Below the pieces are notes generated by a model, which saw only the letters and a program-made list of their open reading frames with translations, searched no databases and was not told the DNA's origin. A program made the position numbers and the translations under genes. From Symbiodinium natans (taxonomy: Eukaryota; Sar; Dinophyceae; Suessiales; Symbiodiniaceae), in assembly GCA_905221605.1 (NCBI GenBank), contig CAJNDS010000058.1, forward strand, positions 873,492 to 937,491: a stretch of DNA of 64,000 bases, in the 5' to 3' direction. The first letter of the stretch is position 1; every line of letters starts with the position of its first letter. This document shows positions 43,085-53,042 of this stretch, one piece after another.

Positions 43085-43192
43085 TCATACATGGGGGTTT
43101 CTGAAAATAGGGGACCGCAAATATAGACCCCCCAAAGGTGATTCCCTTGTAAAACATGACCCCAATACGGTGCCCCCTAATTTCGGGGAAGA
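43085..43192. mobile_element. Foldback element family J, copy 2
   Basis: GTTTCTGAAAATAGGGGACC and TGCCCCCTAATTTCGGGGAA leading to GAAAC are imperfect inverted ends. The interior has ATAGACCCCCC and GATTCCCTTGTAAAACATG. Confidence 0.5.
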
Positions 43193-43286
43193 AACCCTAA
43201 ACCCTAAACCCTAAACCCTAAACCCTAAACCCTAAACCCTAAACCCTAAACCCTAAACCCTAAACCCTAAACCCTAGCCCCCACAG

Positions 43287-43397
43287 ATCAAGGCCAGCTG
43301 CAGAGAAGGCGCGGCTCCACGATCTGATACTCCGGCTCGATGCCCAGCTCCTGAACGCGCAGCCGGGCGACCCGAGGCGGGAGCTTTTTTTGGGTGG
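43287..43397 (+). CDS. Exon with acceptor and GTTTAGGG donor, unknown protein
   Basis: It is preceded by CTAGCCCCCACAG, a pyrimidine-rich acceptor, and followed exactly by GTTTAGGG (43398). The internal reading is SRPAAEKARLHDLILRLDAQ then LLNAQPGDPRRELFLG, a typical helical coding pattern. A second plus frame is open but poorer. CCCTAAA array (43195-43275) lies left and TTTAGGG array (43398-43467) right, the full pattern seen around many exons here. Confidence 0.52.
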
Positions 43398-43951
43398 GTT
43401 TAGGGTTTAGGGTTTAGGGTTTAGGGTTTAGGGTTTAGGGTTTAGGGTTTAGGGTTTAGGGTTTAGGTTCCCTTATGGTCCCTATATACTTATACTAGAG
43501 CAAACCCCGAAACCCCATTCTAATTGTTTAGGCCCCTACAAACGATGGTCCCTTGTAAAGCTCCTGCCATAATACGAAGCCTAACAAGTCGTGCCCTAAA
43601 GGGACTAGATTTGGCAGGGATGGCAAGGGGAACTTGCTGGAACTTGTTTAGGCCCCAGTATTTGGGTATTGAGGGTTTAGGAGGGGATTGCAGAGCTTAG
43701 ATATGGCCCATTACTAGGGACAAAAGGGCGAGAAAGTGTGCAGGGAGGAAGTGCATAGCATGTCTCCCTAACCCTGAACACCTAAACCCAAAACCGAGCT
43801 TTGCTTGGCGTAGTCTGTTGATAGACCCTGAGCCGAAAATCAGGGGCCCCAAGTCCAGGGTTTAGGGTTTAGGGTTTAGGGTTTAGGGTTTAGGGTTATA
43901 AAGGGGGTTACGGTTGCTGCGCAGCAGCTGATTACGACTTTTGTCTTTGGG

Positions 43952-44210
43952 GTGCGTGAGCTCAGAGGTTGCGGGTTTCTGGGAGCATGGCTCTGCTTAT
44001 TGAGAGGCTTTCCTCTGTTTAGCGAATGTTACCCTCACCGCCCCCCCCCCCACCCCTCCAACAAAAATTGTACTGGCAGGGAGTTTCTGGTGCAAGCCAT
44101 CACAGATGGGAACCCTCTGACCACCTCGCAGCGTGCCTGTAGCGAGCTGTCCTGGCTTGCAGCCGTCAGTTCAAGTTTAGTAGGGGCTCTTAAGCTAAGG
44201 TTAAACCCCA
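43952..44210 (+). CDS. Exon-like frame, unknown protein
   Basis: The plus reading RELRGCGFLGAWLCLLRGFP, then a P/H-rich run from a C-tract, then FLVQAITDGNPLTTSQRACS and ELSWLAAVSSSLVGALKL. An intron is likely across the C-tract, with GTACTGGCAG (about 44069-44079) as acceptor. The second part is clearly protein-like. Family unknown. Confidence 0.43.
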
Positions 44211-44973
44211 AACCCGAAGCCCTAAGCCCTACACCAACCCTGAACCCCAGATTTCAGGTCTTGTAGGCTCAATGCTGAGGATCTCGAGCTGGCATCACAA
44301 ATCTGCTGTTCTTGAATAGCCACCATTGGTCGGCACCGCAAAACCCTACCCTGACCCAAAGCTATATACCCTGAATGAATTTTAGGGGTACAACCCCTAC
44401 TACAAGGGGCTACAGGGTTCTATAGGCGTGAAAGGCCTTGAAAGGGAATTTATGAGGGGCAGCACAAGGCCACTCTCCCCGCCGCAGTTGGGGGAGACTT
44501 TCTCTCTTGATTTTCCCTAAACCCTAAACCCTAAAAAGGCCATCCTCAAGGTTATGTCGAGGCTTTGAACCTACGTGTCGCTGCGATTCGGGGTTTAGGG
44601 GTTAGGGTTTAGGGTTCTTTTAGAGCTAGCTGGGTCTCTTCTCCGAATTTGGATGCTGAGCAGAACTTCTGACTATATAAACTTAGTCCTGATTGTTTTC
44701 AGCTCCAAATTCCCAGTTGAGTCTCCACCATGCCTGGGGCTACTAGTTTTGCGGGGACTTTGCCCGCTAAGCACCTACATATCGGTCGTAGATGTACACC
44801 CTAAAACCCTATCCTAAACCCCTTCGCCACAGCAGGCTTCCACATTTAGAAGTTCCCAAGCCTAAAGCCTAAACTCCTGATCTCCGAACAGAGGGAAGCC
44901 TGAACATTGAAGCCCCAAGCCCGAAGCCTGAAAGGGTTTCGGGTTTGGGGTTACATCCGGTTTCAGTTCCCTT

Positions 44974-45073
44974 CCGAGGACCGTGTACCCACACTTCTCT
45001 GGTGCTCACCGACCAGCGAAGGTGGCGGTGAAAGCCCCACGGGCCATGGGCAAGCAGGAGGCTGGGTTCAAGG
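44974..45073 (+). CDS. Exon-like fragment ending at a family B element
   Basis: The plus reading is PRTVYPHFSGAHRPAKVAVK then APRAMGKQEAGFK. It ends at GATTAAG, the left end of the family B element (45074). A further coding-like stretch (NPVDGCQNAGSHDMGVRAQW) follows the element, supporting an intron with a GA donor, a class reported in dinoflagellates. Another frame reads through the element for 131 codons but is compositionally odd. Confidence 0.42.
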
Positions 45074-45205
45074 GATTAAGACTCGCACCCCTAAGGTTGT
45101 ACACCTAGAGGTTCCCCTTGAAATGCTCCGAATATGGCCCTGCTACCTGGAGCTTCTAATAAAGGGTCCTAAAAGCACCCAAAGGCACAACCTTATGGAT
45201 CCAAG
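45074..45205 (+). mobile_element. Foldback element family B, copy 2
   Basis: It starts GATTAAGACTCGCACCCC and ends GGATCCAAG. Internal ends ACCCCTAAGGTTGTAC and GCACAACCTTATGG are inverted. It matches 12576-12709 along its length. Both copies are followed by GTA and preceded by AAGG, compatible with GA...AAG|G intron borders. Confidence 0.72.
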
Positions 45206-45298
45206 GTACAACCCCGTAGATGGGTGTCAGAACGCAGGATCACATGACATGGGCGTTCGAGCACAGTGGAGAAGGCTCTCAGAATGGACTTCCCATCA

Positions 45299-45450
45299 CT
45301 AAAACCCTAAGCGCCATACTCTCAACTTGATAGCGATTATACTCTTTTGGACAAACACCGTCATTCGTTTTTCATCATACGGGGCTTCGAAGACTCTCAG
45401 CCCTTCACCACCTTTCGCGCGACAAGTCCAAGAAGCCCTTGCAGTCCCAT
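45299..45450 (-). CDS. C-terminal exon-like frame, unknown protein
   Basis: The minus reading is WTCRAKGGEGLRVFEAPYDE then KRMTVFVQKSIIAIKLRVWR, LGF and a stop. Further upstream the frame becomes repeat-like. Good composition; family unknown. Confidence 0.42.
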
Positions 45451-45631
45451 AAGCCCTACAAGCCCTATAGCCCCTAACCCGCCATCCCAAACCCGAAAAC
45501 CCTGAAACCCTCAAACCCTGAAGCCTCGAAAGCCGGATAACCCCAACACCCTCTAACCTTAAAGCCCCAAATCCCAAGCCCCCCTCCCTTTAGGGTTTAG
45601 GGCTTAGGGTAAGCCCTGAACCCCAATCCCT

Positions 45632-45695
45632 CCAACGGAGGCCAATGCTGCCTGGCCTGAGTTGGAAAGCGCCTTGGGCACCCTGCGAAGAGAGC
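45632..45695 (+). CDS. Exon-like fragment before GTTTAGG
   Basis: The plus reading PTEANAAWPELESALGTLRR ends at C|GTTTAGGGGG. Short but strongly helical. Confidence 0.36.
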
Positions 45696-45727
45696 GTTTA
45701 GGGGGGTTTTGGGGGTTTTTAGGGGTT

Positions 45728-45973
45728 TTAGGGCTCCGTTATTGCTAGTATTCGTACGATCATTATCATTATTGTTGCTACTTTCTGAGAACTAGTCTTA
45801 TTTTTCGGTTCAGTGTATACATGGTTACCTTTGAGAACATTCGCATGGCAGAGAGCTACTTGCTGAGGTGCACTGTTTTTGCCCGACGCCTTTGGTCTCC
45901 GCGGCCCTGGAGCCATCGAACGTGTTGCCTTGTTTGTACCCATCGGAGGTTTATCTGAACACCCCAGGTACAC
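45728..45973 (-). CDS. Open frame adjacent to a family C element
   Basis: The minus reading has about 80 codons: VYLGCSDKPPMGTNKATRSM, then APGPRRPKASGKNSAPQQVA, LCHANVLKGNHVYTEPKNKT and IMIMIVRILAITEP. It starts immediately next to the family C element at 45984, which could be the preceding intron. No domain is recognised. Confidence 0.45.
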   Translation of the reverse strand: MYLGCSDKPPMGTNKATRSMAPGPRRPKASGKNSAPQQVALCHANVLKGNHVYTEPKNKTSSQKVATIMIMIVRILAITEP

Positions 45974-45983
45974 CTTGGGATGT

Positions 45984-46075
45984 TCCCCCTTTATACGAAT
46001 AATCCTGAATAGGGACTAGAGTACCCCCCCCCCCCCCTATTGTAATCTTATTGATGACTGTTAATATATGGTACA
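45984..46075 (+). mobile_element. Foldback element family C, copy 4
   Basis: TTCCCCCTTTATACGAATAA then TCCTGAATAG, a C-run, and TTGATGACTGTTAATATA. Same orientation as 9503-9588. Confidence 0.6.
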
Positions 46076-46141
46076 CCTCAATCAGGGACCTATAATAGGT
46101 AACTCAGACATGTCGGCTGAGGTCTGCCAAGGATCGTTCTT

Positions 46142-46831
46142 ATGGGGCGTTTAGGTTACGAACGGTTACTATTCATACATTGTCCCCAGCGTGGCAGTCG
46201 ATTGAAGAAATGTGGGGAATCCATTGGGATGTCGGAGCAGCATACAGCAGCAAGGAATTGGCGTTGCGAGTTCCTTGACGCACGCATACATGGCGTGTTC
46301 TTCACACATTCGGGTCGCACGTTTACACAGAGCATTAGATTTACTTTGGAAGAACTGCGGATGGGTACGGTTGTCAACTCTATTACTGTGATCGAGCATG
46401 CTGCAAAAGATGAGCCGGAAGGTGGAACAGCTCTAAAGTTGCGGTCGGAAAAATTACTCATAGTGACCCCTATATGTGTATACTATGTTCAAATCTCCCC
46501 CTATAGGCGGCTTCACGCAAGAGTGTCTTGAGGAGGAGACGACGTACGGCTGCAGTTCTTGCGAGAGTTGCTGTCCAGGCCAGCAGTGCACTTTGGCCAT
46601 TCAATCTCTCAACATTCTATGATGCAGGTGTGTTTTGACGGGCTCTGCATTCAGATATACTAGCAGCAGCTAATGAGTTAGTTCCGCCATGATGTCGACA
46701 CTAAGCTGCACCATTCTCACGTCATCGTCAACTCCAGCACTGTTGCAGGGGCCTGGCGCCAGACTACAGCATCTCCCTCAGACGGTTCAGGGTTTTGTAA
46801 CTCAGGAGTTTGGGCTTTTGAGGCCCAGAAG
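46142..46831 (+). CDS. Candidate multi-exon gene, unknown protein
   Basis: The first frame (46142-46462) reads LGYERLLFIHCPQRGSRLKK, then ARIHGVFFTHSGRTFTQSIR, then FTLEELRMGTVVNSITVIEH. A short GTGACC...CCCTATAG segment (46463-46506) could be an intron. After it, one frame reads RKSVLRRRRTAAVLARVAVQ and another reads GFTQECLEEETTYGCSSCES. A third piece (46681-46831) reads FRHDVDTKLHHSHVIVNSST then GSGFCNSGVWAFEAQKP and a stop. No repeats interrupt the region, unlike its surroundings. Minus frames of 76-101 codons overlap. Family unknown; exon joins are tentative. Confidence 0.4.
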
Positions 46832-47012
46832 CCTTAGAAGCCGAGAGTTCCCCCGCCCTTGTGAATACAAACGCCAATATGAGAGTTTCTCTCTGACTTT
46901 TGTGGCCCCTTCCTGACCACACCTAGTGCAGGGCTCTAGCAACCCAAACAGTACCTTAATTTAGGGTTTAAGGTTTAGGGTTTAGGAATCATTTTCCCAT
47001 GCTGCCCCCCAG

Positions 47013-47090
47013 GCTTCCGCGGGCGGCCGCTGCTCCATCGTGCTTGCGAGTTCTCACCCCAGTCTTGCGGAGGGTTGGATTTGGGCTTAA
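47013..47090 (+). CDS. Exon-like fragment with acceptor
   Basis: It is preceded by ATGCTGCCCCCCAG. The plus reading ASAGGRCSIVLASSHPSLAE then GWIWA ends in TAA. Unknown. Confidence 0.35.
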   Translation, partial: ASAGGRCSIVLASSHPSLAEGWIWA

Positions 47091-47331
47091 GCCGTAGGGT
47101 TGAGGGTGAATGTAGGGTTTGGGGTTTAGAGTTTAGGGTTTAGGGTTTAGGGACATCAACTCCAATTCAGACCATGAGTAGTTATAGCTGGGGTTCTGAG
47201 CAACTTGGGGTCTGCTGGGTTTGACCCCAGAACTACCTCTTTTGAGGAGTGCTGTTTAGGGTTTAGGGTTTAGAGTTTAGGGTTTAGGGTTAGGGTTTAG
47301 GGTTAATACCCTATACCCTAAAAGCCCAAAC

Positions 47332-47442
47332 CTGCACGACCCGGAAAAGCCTGAACCTCCACCAGCCTCACTTGCTGAAGGGCTTCAACACCAGCTTCCG
47401 GCTTGCCTCTGTGAGTGGACCTGCTCCACGCGCCCTCATTAG
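47332..47442 (+). CDS. C-terminal exon-like fragment
   Basis: The plus reading LHDPEKPEPPPASLAEGLQH then QLPACLCEWTCSTRPH ends in TAG at the edge of a TTTAGGG array. CCCTAAA-like repeats lie left. Unknown protein. Confidence 0.42.
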   Translation: MHDPEKPEPPPASLAEGLQHQLPACLCEWTCSTRPH

Positions 47443-47728
47443 GTGGGGTTTAGGGTTTAGGGTTTAGGGTTTAGGGTTTAGGGTTTAGGGTTTAGGGTTT
47501 AGGGTTTAGGGTTTAGGGTTTAGGATTCAGGGTTTAGGATTCAGGGTTCAAGGTTTAGGGCTGAGGCTTTCAGCTCTGGCCTTCTTAGGGCTCTGGATTT
47601 AGGACTCGGGGCATGATGTGGCCAATTTTGGTCATCTCCCTAAACCCTAAACCCTAAACCCTAAACCCTAAACCCTAAACCCTAAACCCTAAACCCTAAA
47701 CCCCCAAACCCCAGACCCTAAATCTCTG

Positions 47729-47986
47729 CCCTGCTTCTCCAAAGTGAGAGCCGAGTCGCCGAGGCCCGGAGACTTGAAGCTGGTAAATCCTAAACCCTAA
47801 ACCCTAACCCTAACCCTAAACCCTAAACCCTAAATCTCTAATCTACTTCTGAGGTCTGGAGACTTGCAGCTGGTGGAGCTCCTCTTTGCTTGCGGCGCCG
47901 ACCTGTGCAGCACTCGGTACATTCCACTTTCTCAGCTGAAAGAGGCTTCGATAGGGCCCGAAATAGTAGGTATACGAGTACCTTAA
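47729..47986 (+). CDS. Ankyrin-repeat exons around a CCCTAAA intron
   Basis: Exon a ends GDLKL at GTAAATCC (47783). Exon b (from about 47855) reads SGDLQLVELLFACGADLCST then RYIPLSQLKEASIG, the second half of an ankyrin repeat (LVELLFACGADL). Between them is a CCCTAAA tract. The two exon edges share GGAGACTTGAAGCTGGT (47768-47784) and the same 17 bases with one change at 47858-47874, as if the intron arrived with a target duplication. Joining through the duplicated bases gives GDLKLVELLFACGADL. Confidence 0.55.
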
Positions 47987-48108
47987 TTTGTTAGTATAGA
48001 TTCATACATAATTATGGTTCTATTGTATTATGATCTTAGAAAGAATCAGAGTCCTGAGCCCTCAGGCCTAAATCCCATGATTGCTTCTGACTGAGAAGAT
48101 GAGTGTAA

Positions 48109-48234
48109 CGGGTCATGCTGGGTTGGGCCGTTGACGCCATCGCTCCTCGCGAGCGAACCCTCCTCTCAAGGCACGCGCGTGGTGGAGAGGAGATGAGCTT
48201 ACCGATTGAGGTGCCGGGCTCCACTTGCAGTTGA
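48109..48234 (+). CDS. Exon-like frame, unknown protein
   Basis: The plus reading is RVMLGWAVDAIAPRERTLLS then RHARGGEEMSLPIEVPGSTC and a stop. Two minus frames of 62 and 78 codons overlap, one ending QKQSWDLGLRAQDSDSF. Plus fits the gene direction of this region. Confidence 0.36.
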   Translation, partial: RVMLGWAVDAIAPRERTLLSRHARGGEEMSLPIEVPGSTCS

Positions 48235-48655
48235 GGGTGGCCCTAAATTGTGAACCCTGAACACCAAAGCTACAAGATTGTCGAGCCCGGTTTTGTGTGA
48301 GCGCGTTCCTGCACCCCACACAAAATGACTTGCCAGTATCTTCCCTCACCAGAAATTAGCAGTACAACCACCAGATGTAGGAGTAGATGGTTTGGACCCT
48401 AAACCCTAAGCCACAAGGCCCTAAACCCCTACACCCCTGAAGCCCAAAACCCCTCAACGTTCATTGACGATTTTTTGTGATTGCCCCTCCCTTACTTCCT
48501 TTGCTTTGCATGCTTTCGCCTATACCTGCAGCGCTGCACGCTCCTACCTGATATGATCATGATCCCTAAACCCTAAACCCTATACCCTAATCCTTAGACC
48601 CGAACCTGGCGACGCAAGCCCCTGCACCGGAGCCTGAACCCTCGAGGACATCGGG

Positions 48656-48777
48656 GTACCTATCTTTCTCGGGGATGAAGTGAACCCCTAAAAGGGTTTG
48701 TGTTCCTATACCTTAATAGGAATAATTCGTAGTATAGGGTATATGACCCCAATTTTAGGGTTGCTTTGGTTCCCAAG
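48656..48777 (+). mobile_element. Introner-like element, same family as the GNAT intron
   Basis: It begins GTACC, continues CTCGGGGATGAAGTGAACC, and ends GCTTTGGTTCCCAAG|G. The element at 58138-58252 has TTGGGGACGAAATGAACC and CTTTTGGTCCCCAAG|G in the same places. Coding-like sequence follows (VRALRARKVVSLKHNLYI). Two diverged copies, one in a solid gene, indicate a mobile intron family. Confidence 0.65.
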
Positions 48778-49126
48778 GTTCGGGCTCTTCGAGCGAGGAA
48801 AGTGGTTTCTTTGAAGCACAACTTGTACATAAGGGTACCCCTAAACCCTAAAGACTGAGTCCAAAACCCTGTTCCGTGTTAATTCATACGCGAACGACGC
48901 AAAAGCCCGTCCCTGCCACAGGGTTTGCAGGGCTCAGGCTACTACCCTTGGGCGAAGTCTAGATAGCGCAAGCCAACCGAAACTGCAGCGCTACCCGACA
49001 CCCTAAACCCTAATCCCTAATCCCTACAGCCTGAAATCCTAAACCCTACTCCATAAACCCTGAAACCCTAAACCCTCATCCCCGTCCCTGTTCAAAAACC
49101 CCGAAGCCCCAAACTCTTCCTTGCAG

Positions 49127-49216
49127 GTTGCAACCTTTTGCGGTCAGATGGGCATCCTCCGCCTTCTCCTCATGAACGGTGCCTTCCTGCCTTCAGCACT
49201 CCCTGCCCTGCGTTGA
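49127..49216 (+). CDS. Ankyrin-repeat exon
   Basis: It follows CTCTTCCTTGCAG. The reading VATFCGQMGILRLLLMNGAF matches the two-helix half of an ankyrin repeat (A-x-x-G-x-x-x-I-L-R-L-L-L-x-x-G-A). It then leaves the motif and stops at TGA. Probably one exon of an ankyrin gene on the plus strand. Confidence 0.52.
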   Translation, partial: VATFCGQMGILRLLLMNGAFLPSALPALR

Positions 49217-49217
49217 T

Positions 49218-49223
49218 TCATAA

Positions 49224-49300
<77 letters not shown>
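49218..49300 (+). repeat. ACT trinucleotide microsatellite
   Basis: About 26 perfect CTA/ACT triplets. Poly-threonine (plus) and poly-valine (minus) frames are artefacts. Confidence 0.92.
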
Positions 49301-49644
49301 TTTTAGTATTTGTATTCTTTACTACAACTACTATTGTTGTAATTGTTGTTACTAAACTTTGTGAGAGCGTATGTGTGTAAATTTGATATTTCAGGGCTTC
49401 TGCTGGGGCACAGGAGGGTTGGTCTAAACTGGGATTCTTGCAGGTGCAACCCAGCATCGTTTATAGAAAGGGTTGGGCCTGAGCAAAGCGCACAAGCACC
49501 GCTCTAAACCATTAACCCTAAACCCTAAACCCTCTAAACCCAAAAACCCTACCAACAAACACCCCGATAATCCTATAGCCCTATAAACCCCAAACCCTAA
49601 ACCCTAAGCCCGACCACCGGGCCCAAGTGGGCAGGCTCATGCTT

Positions 49645-49719
49645 CGGCCGCTCCCTACACATGGCAGCCTTGGCGGGCCATGTTGAGGTGCCTTTTCTGC
49701 TTTTTCTGCTTGAACGTGG
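49645..49719 (+). CDS. Ankyrin-repeat exon
   Basis: The plus reading FGRSLHMAALAGHVEVPFLL then FLLERG fits G-R-S-L-H-x-A-A-x-x-G-H-x-E-V...L-L-x-x-G. It ends at GG|GTAGGGTCC, a plausible donor. Overlapping minus frames are shadows. Confidence 0.55.
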
Positions 49720-50226
49720 GTAGGGTCCAGGGTGTAGGGAGTAGGGTTTTCGGGGTGGCCAGGGGCTGTAATGGTACTGTAGGGTTCTGACATGCAAAAT
49801 AGGCCAAACCCTAAGCCCTAAGCCCCAAACGCCAGCGGGCGTCGGGCTTCGGACTTCGAAGTCGACTGCTGCGCCCAAGTACTCCAACCTCTTAGTGAGT
49901 TGGCGCTCGCGCACGTTGCAGAGCTGACGGCCAAAATAGTGTCGAAGGTGTTCTATCATGCGAAAAGCAAGATGGTTATTAGTATGTGTGGTACTATTCC
50001 TGCTATTATGATAGTGGCGGCTTTTTTTAGTATCTGTATATTGTTATGCTACGATATTGGTATGTGATTACAAGTTTGTAGTTTCATACAGTCCTTTATG
50101 GTAATATTCATGCAATACTGTGCCATCACAGTCTTATGTTAATGATGATCGTTTAAGACCCTGAACCCTGCACCCTAGACCCTAGACCCTAACTAAGCCC
50201 TAGTTGGCGCAAGCTCGTGATATTTA

Positions 50227-50313
50227 GAGGCTCTTCAGCTGCTGCTGGCCTACGGAGCACGTGCTGACCTGCGGGTGGCCACTCGGAAGAGCAGTCGGCT
50301 AGGAAGGCCTTAG
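50227..50313 (+). CDS. Ankyrin-repeat exon fragment
   Basis: The reading EALQLLLAYGARADLRVATR matches the end of an ankyrin repeat (A-L-Q-L-L-L-A-Y-G-A-R-A-D). It then ends in TAG at the start of a long TTTAGGG array (50308-50397). The AT-rich unique DNA at 49957-50160 contains nothing I recognise. Confidence 0.5.
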   Translation, partial: EALQLLLAYGARADLRVATRKSSRLGRP

Positions 50314-50860
50314 GGTTTAGGGTTTAGGGTTTAGGGTTTAGGGTTTAGGGTTTAGGGTTTAGGGTTTAGGGTTTAGGGTTTAGGGTTTAGGGTTTAGGCT
50401 TCGGGATTAGAGCTTTGGGTGTATTGGGTTTACGGAGTTTCATTTAGGAATATGTTTCAGAGTGTTTTAGGGGGCCGTCCTGGCAACCGTGCTGATGGAA
50501 TCCCCTGGACCCTCAAGAGTTTAAAGCCGGAGGTTCGGGAGTAAATCTGCAGGGTTTGGGGTTTAGGTGCATCAATCTGGAACTGGAGATGTGCAGAGTT
50601 CCGGAAAGTTTTGGAGAAACACGGCGTCCCTCTAAAACAATTCGACCATTTCCGATGTCAACATCTTTGAAACACTCTGCCTTCTGAACCGTGAACCTGA
50701 TTCGTCTTGCTTGCCGTCGCCAATTCTTCCAGGATGTGGCCACTCTAACTGAACCCTAAACCCCAAACCTGCCCTAAACCCTAAACCCTAGACCCTAAGC
50801 CCTGAACCCTAAACCCTAAACCCTAAACCCCCCTGACCCTAAACCCACAACCCCAAAACC

Positions 50861-50941
50861 CCTGAGGCCGGCTACGGCGCCCTGGATTTGGCGGTGGCTG
50901 CGGCCCAGGACCGCGACAAGCAACAGGGGAGGGCATTGTAG
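50861..50941 (+). CDS. Ankyrin-like exon fragment
   Basis: The reading PEAGYGALDLAVAAAQDRDK then QQGRAL and TAG resembles G-Y-x-A-L-D-L-A-V in ankyrin repeats. CCCTAAA lies left, GTTTAGGG right. Confidence 0.42.
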   Translation, partial: PEAGYGALDLAVAAAQDRDKQQGRAL

Positions 50942-51397
50942 CGTTTAGGGTTTACAGGGCTTTGGGTTTACAGCTTATAGGGTTCAGGGTTCAGGGTTCA
51001 GGGTTTAGGGTTTAGGGTTTAGGGTTTAGGGTTTAGGGTTTGGGGACTGTAGGGTTTAGAGTTTTACAGTTTAGGGTTCGGAGTCTAGGGATTGTAGGGT
51101 TCAGGGGTTAGGGAAACTGTTAGAAGGGTTGGAGCTGGTAAACCCCTAAAATGGGTTTAGTGCTTTGCTTGCACGGGCTTGGGGGTTTTCTGATGCGGCC
51201 TTACGCTCCAGGTTGGGGCAAAAAAGGGCCCAACATGTGCATCAGCCCCCCCCCACGTGACATGGAGATTCTTCTAAGTCATGAGCTCTTTTTGGGATTC
51301 GGGTTTAGGGTTAGGGTTTAGGGCCTAATTAGGCTGTTTTGGTCCTTGTGCATTCTGAGTAATAGGCCCCACCTCCAGACATTCGGCCATCTGTCAG

Positions 51398-51492
51398 GCA
51401 CCAATCGTGGATCTGCTCCTCCAGTGCAAGGACTCTGCAGTGTCAGTAGGACACCTGCTTTGTGCTTTTTGGGTTTCTGGGTTTCCTGTACT
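51398..51492 (+). CDS. Ankyrin-like exon fragment
   Basis: It follows CGGCCATCTGTCAG. APIVDLLLQCKDSA resembles an ankyrin second helix. The next sequence leads into the family M element at 51503. Confidence 0.36.
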
Positions 51493-51502
51493 GGTTTGTT
51501 GT

Positions 51503-51591
51503 CTGGTTTGTAGTAGGGAATGGGGGGATTTGGTTTAAGGGATTGTCATTGTATAGGGTACCTCATTCCCTCATTCCCTACGAAGAACCAG
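51503..51591 (+). mobile_element. Foldback element family M, copy 2
   Basis: CTGGTTTGTAGTAGGGAATG and CATTCCCTACGAAGAACCAG are inverted ends. It lies between the ankyrin-like exon and the exon at 51593. Confidence 0.66.
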
Positions 51592-51592
51592 C

Positions 51593-51685
51593 CAGGTTTT
51601 CGTAATCCCCCCCACATGCCCCAACCCCGACAAACAGCTCCCCGAGGAGCTGGAGACCAGCGCAGAGGAGCGGCTGAGCTCCCAG
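51593..51685 (+). CDS. Exon with GTAGGG donor, unknown protein
   Basis: The plus reading QVFVIPPTCPNPDKQLPEEL then ETSAEERLSSQ ends exactly at GTAGGGCC. It begins right after the family M element. E-rich helical tail; function unknown. Confidence 0.46.
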
Positions 51686-51797
51686 GTAGGGCCATGTTGG
51701 GGTCCTGGGAGGTTAGCCTGAGCCCTAAACCCTAAACCCTAAACCCTAAACCCTAAACCCTAAACCCTAAACCCTAAACCCTAAACCCTAGATTAGT

Positions 51798-51910
51798 TTC
51801 TTCAAGACGGGGACCGGATTGAGGGATTTTGTTCTTGGGAAAGTCGGGGACTTCCTGAGCTGTGGTATAGAAGGTTCAGAACATGGCAGAGAAGATCTAG
51901 GGGTCTTCGG
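51798..51910 (+). CDS. Exon-like fragment between opposed arrays
   Basis: The plus reading FFKTGTGLRDFVLGKVGDFL then SCGIEGSEHGREDLGVF ends at GTTTAGGG (51911). CCCTAAA array left. Unknown protein. Confidence 0.42.
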
Positions 51911-51937
51911 GTTTAGGGTTTGGGTTTAGGGTTCTAA

Positions 51938-52228
51938 ATGAGCTTCACTTTGTACAAAGGATCAGTAGAGCTTCTTATCAAGTTTTGCGGCTTCGGGCCG
52001 TCGCGAGCAGACGAAACCCCGACACCGCAAGCCCCACCTCCCCCCACCTTCGCGCGCGCCCCCCCAGCCTCTGAAAGAAGCAGCATCAGCACTGTCGTTA
52101 AACCTCCCAGCCTTGCACCTCGAACCCCTAAGACCCCCAAAGCTCCTGAAGCTCAACCCCCCGAACCCCCCTCCCCGCCCCGAAGCCACCCCGAAACCTC
52201 CCCGAAGCCTCCCCCGAAACCTCCCTAA
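51938..52228 (+). CDS. Proline-rich open frame
   Basis: ATG at 51938 opens 96 codons: MSFTLYKGSVELLIKFCGFG, then a P/T/K-rich tail (VVKPPSLAPRTPKTPKAPEA) ending at TAA formed by CCCTAAA. The N-terminal third looks protein-like. The tail could be low-complexity linker or degenerate repeat. Minus frames overlap. Confidence 0.35.
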   Translation: MSFTLYKGSVELLIKFCGFGPSRADETPTPQAPPPPTFARAPPASERSSISTVVKPPSLAPRTPKTPKAPEAQPPEPPSPPRSHPETSPKPPPKPP

Positions 52229-52283
52229 ACCCTAAACCCTAAACCCTGAAACCTGAAACCTGAAAGCTGAAACCTTTCCAAAA

Positions 52284-52391
52284 AAACCGAAGGTGCAGGG
52301 CCGATTCGGCCTAGCAGGCCGAAGCCGGCGCCTGCATCTGGCAGCCAAGCTGGGTGGCCCCAGAGGCCGCCCCTCTTTCCTGGTTGGGTAA
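52284..52391 (+). CDS. Exon-like fragment
   Basis: The plus reading KPKVQGRFGLAGRSRRLHLA then AKLGGPRGRPSFLVG ends in TAA. CTTTCCTGGTTGGG occurs twice in tandem (52375-52388 and 52394-52407) at the junction with the TTTAGGG array. Confidence 0.36.
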   Translation, partial: KPKVQGRFGLAGRSRRLHLAAKLGGPRGRPSFLVG

Positions 52392-53042
52392 CGCTTTCCT
52401 GGTTGGGTTTTGGGTTTAGGGTTTAGGGTTTAGGGTTTAGGGTTTAGGGTTTAGGGTTTAGGGTTTAGGGTTTAGGGTTTAGGGTTTAGGGAGTGGGGTT
52501 TCTGTCAGCCTTTCGGGTCTGTTTTAGAGGGGGCCCCTTGTTGTTTCTTTTTGAGCTACTATGACTTTGTATGGGGGGTTCGGAGGGATTCGGAGGGTTG
52601 AGGGCCTTCACGGTTTAGGGCGCTGTCTTTTGATGTTTAGCGCCTCCAGCAACACATGCCGGCTGCGCTCGTCTTTCTTCATCTTGCTATTTTTTGCGAG
52701 GACTCGGAATAATTGCTGCGACTCTGATTAGTATGATTCTCGTTCTCTCTGAGCTTGCTGTTGCATCTGCGATGTCTCTCGAAACAAGGGCAAGTTAGGT
52801 GGAGGGTTTAGGACGGGTTAAAATCTTTGGCTGTTATCCAGGTTTTGAATGCATTTCAGGCATGGGGCTGAAGGGAACCTCTAGCCTAAGTGCTTGGAGG
52901 TTCAGGGAGTAGTTGTTTAAAGTTATTTCCGGCTTTGAAATAGGCTATGAAATAGGGTAACTGTCGATGAAGCTTAGTTGGACACCCTTTCTTATATTTT
53001 GCTACTTCTACGCGGACCAATACTGCAAAATCGGGTTGAAGG

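Noticed and set aside
44690..44810. TATA-like element (GACTATATAAACTT) with a downstream ATG frame MPGATSFAGTLPAKHL
   Set aside because: Only 25 codons before a stop in CCCTAAA-like DNA, and dinoflagellate promoters are not known to depend on TATA boxes.
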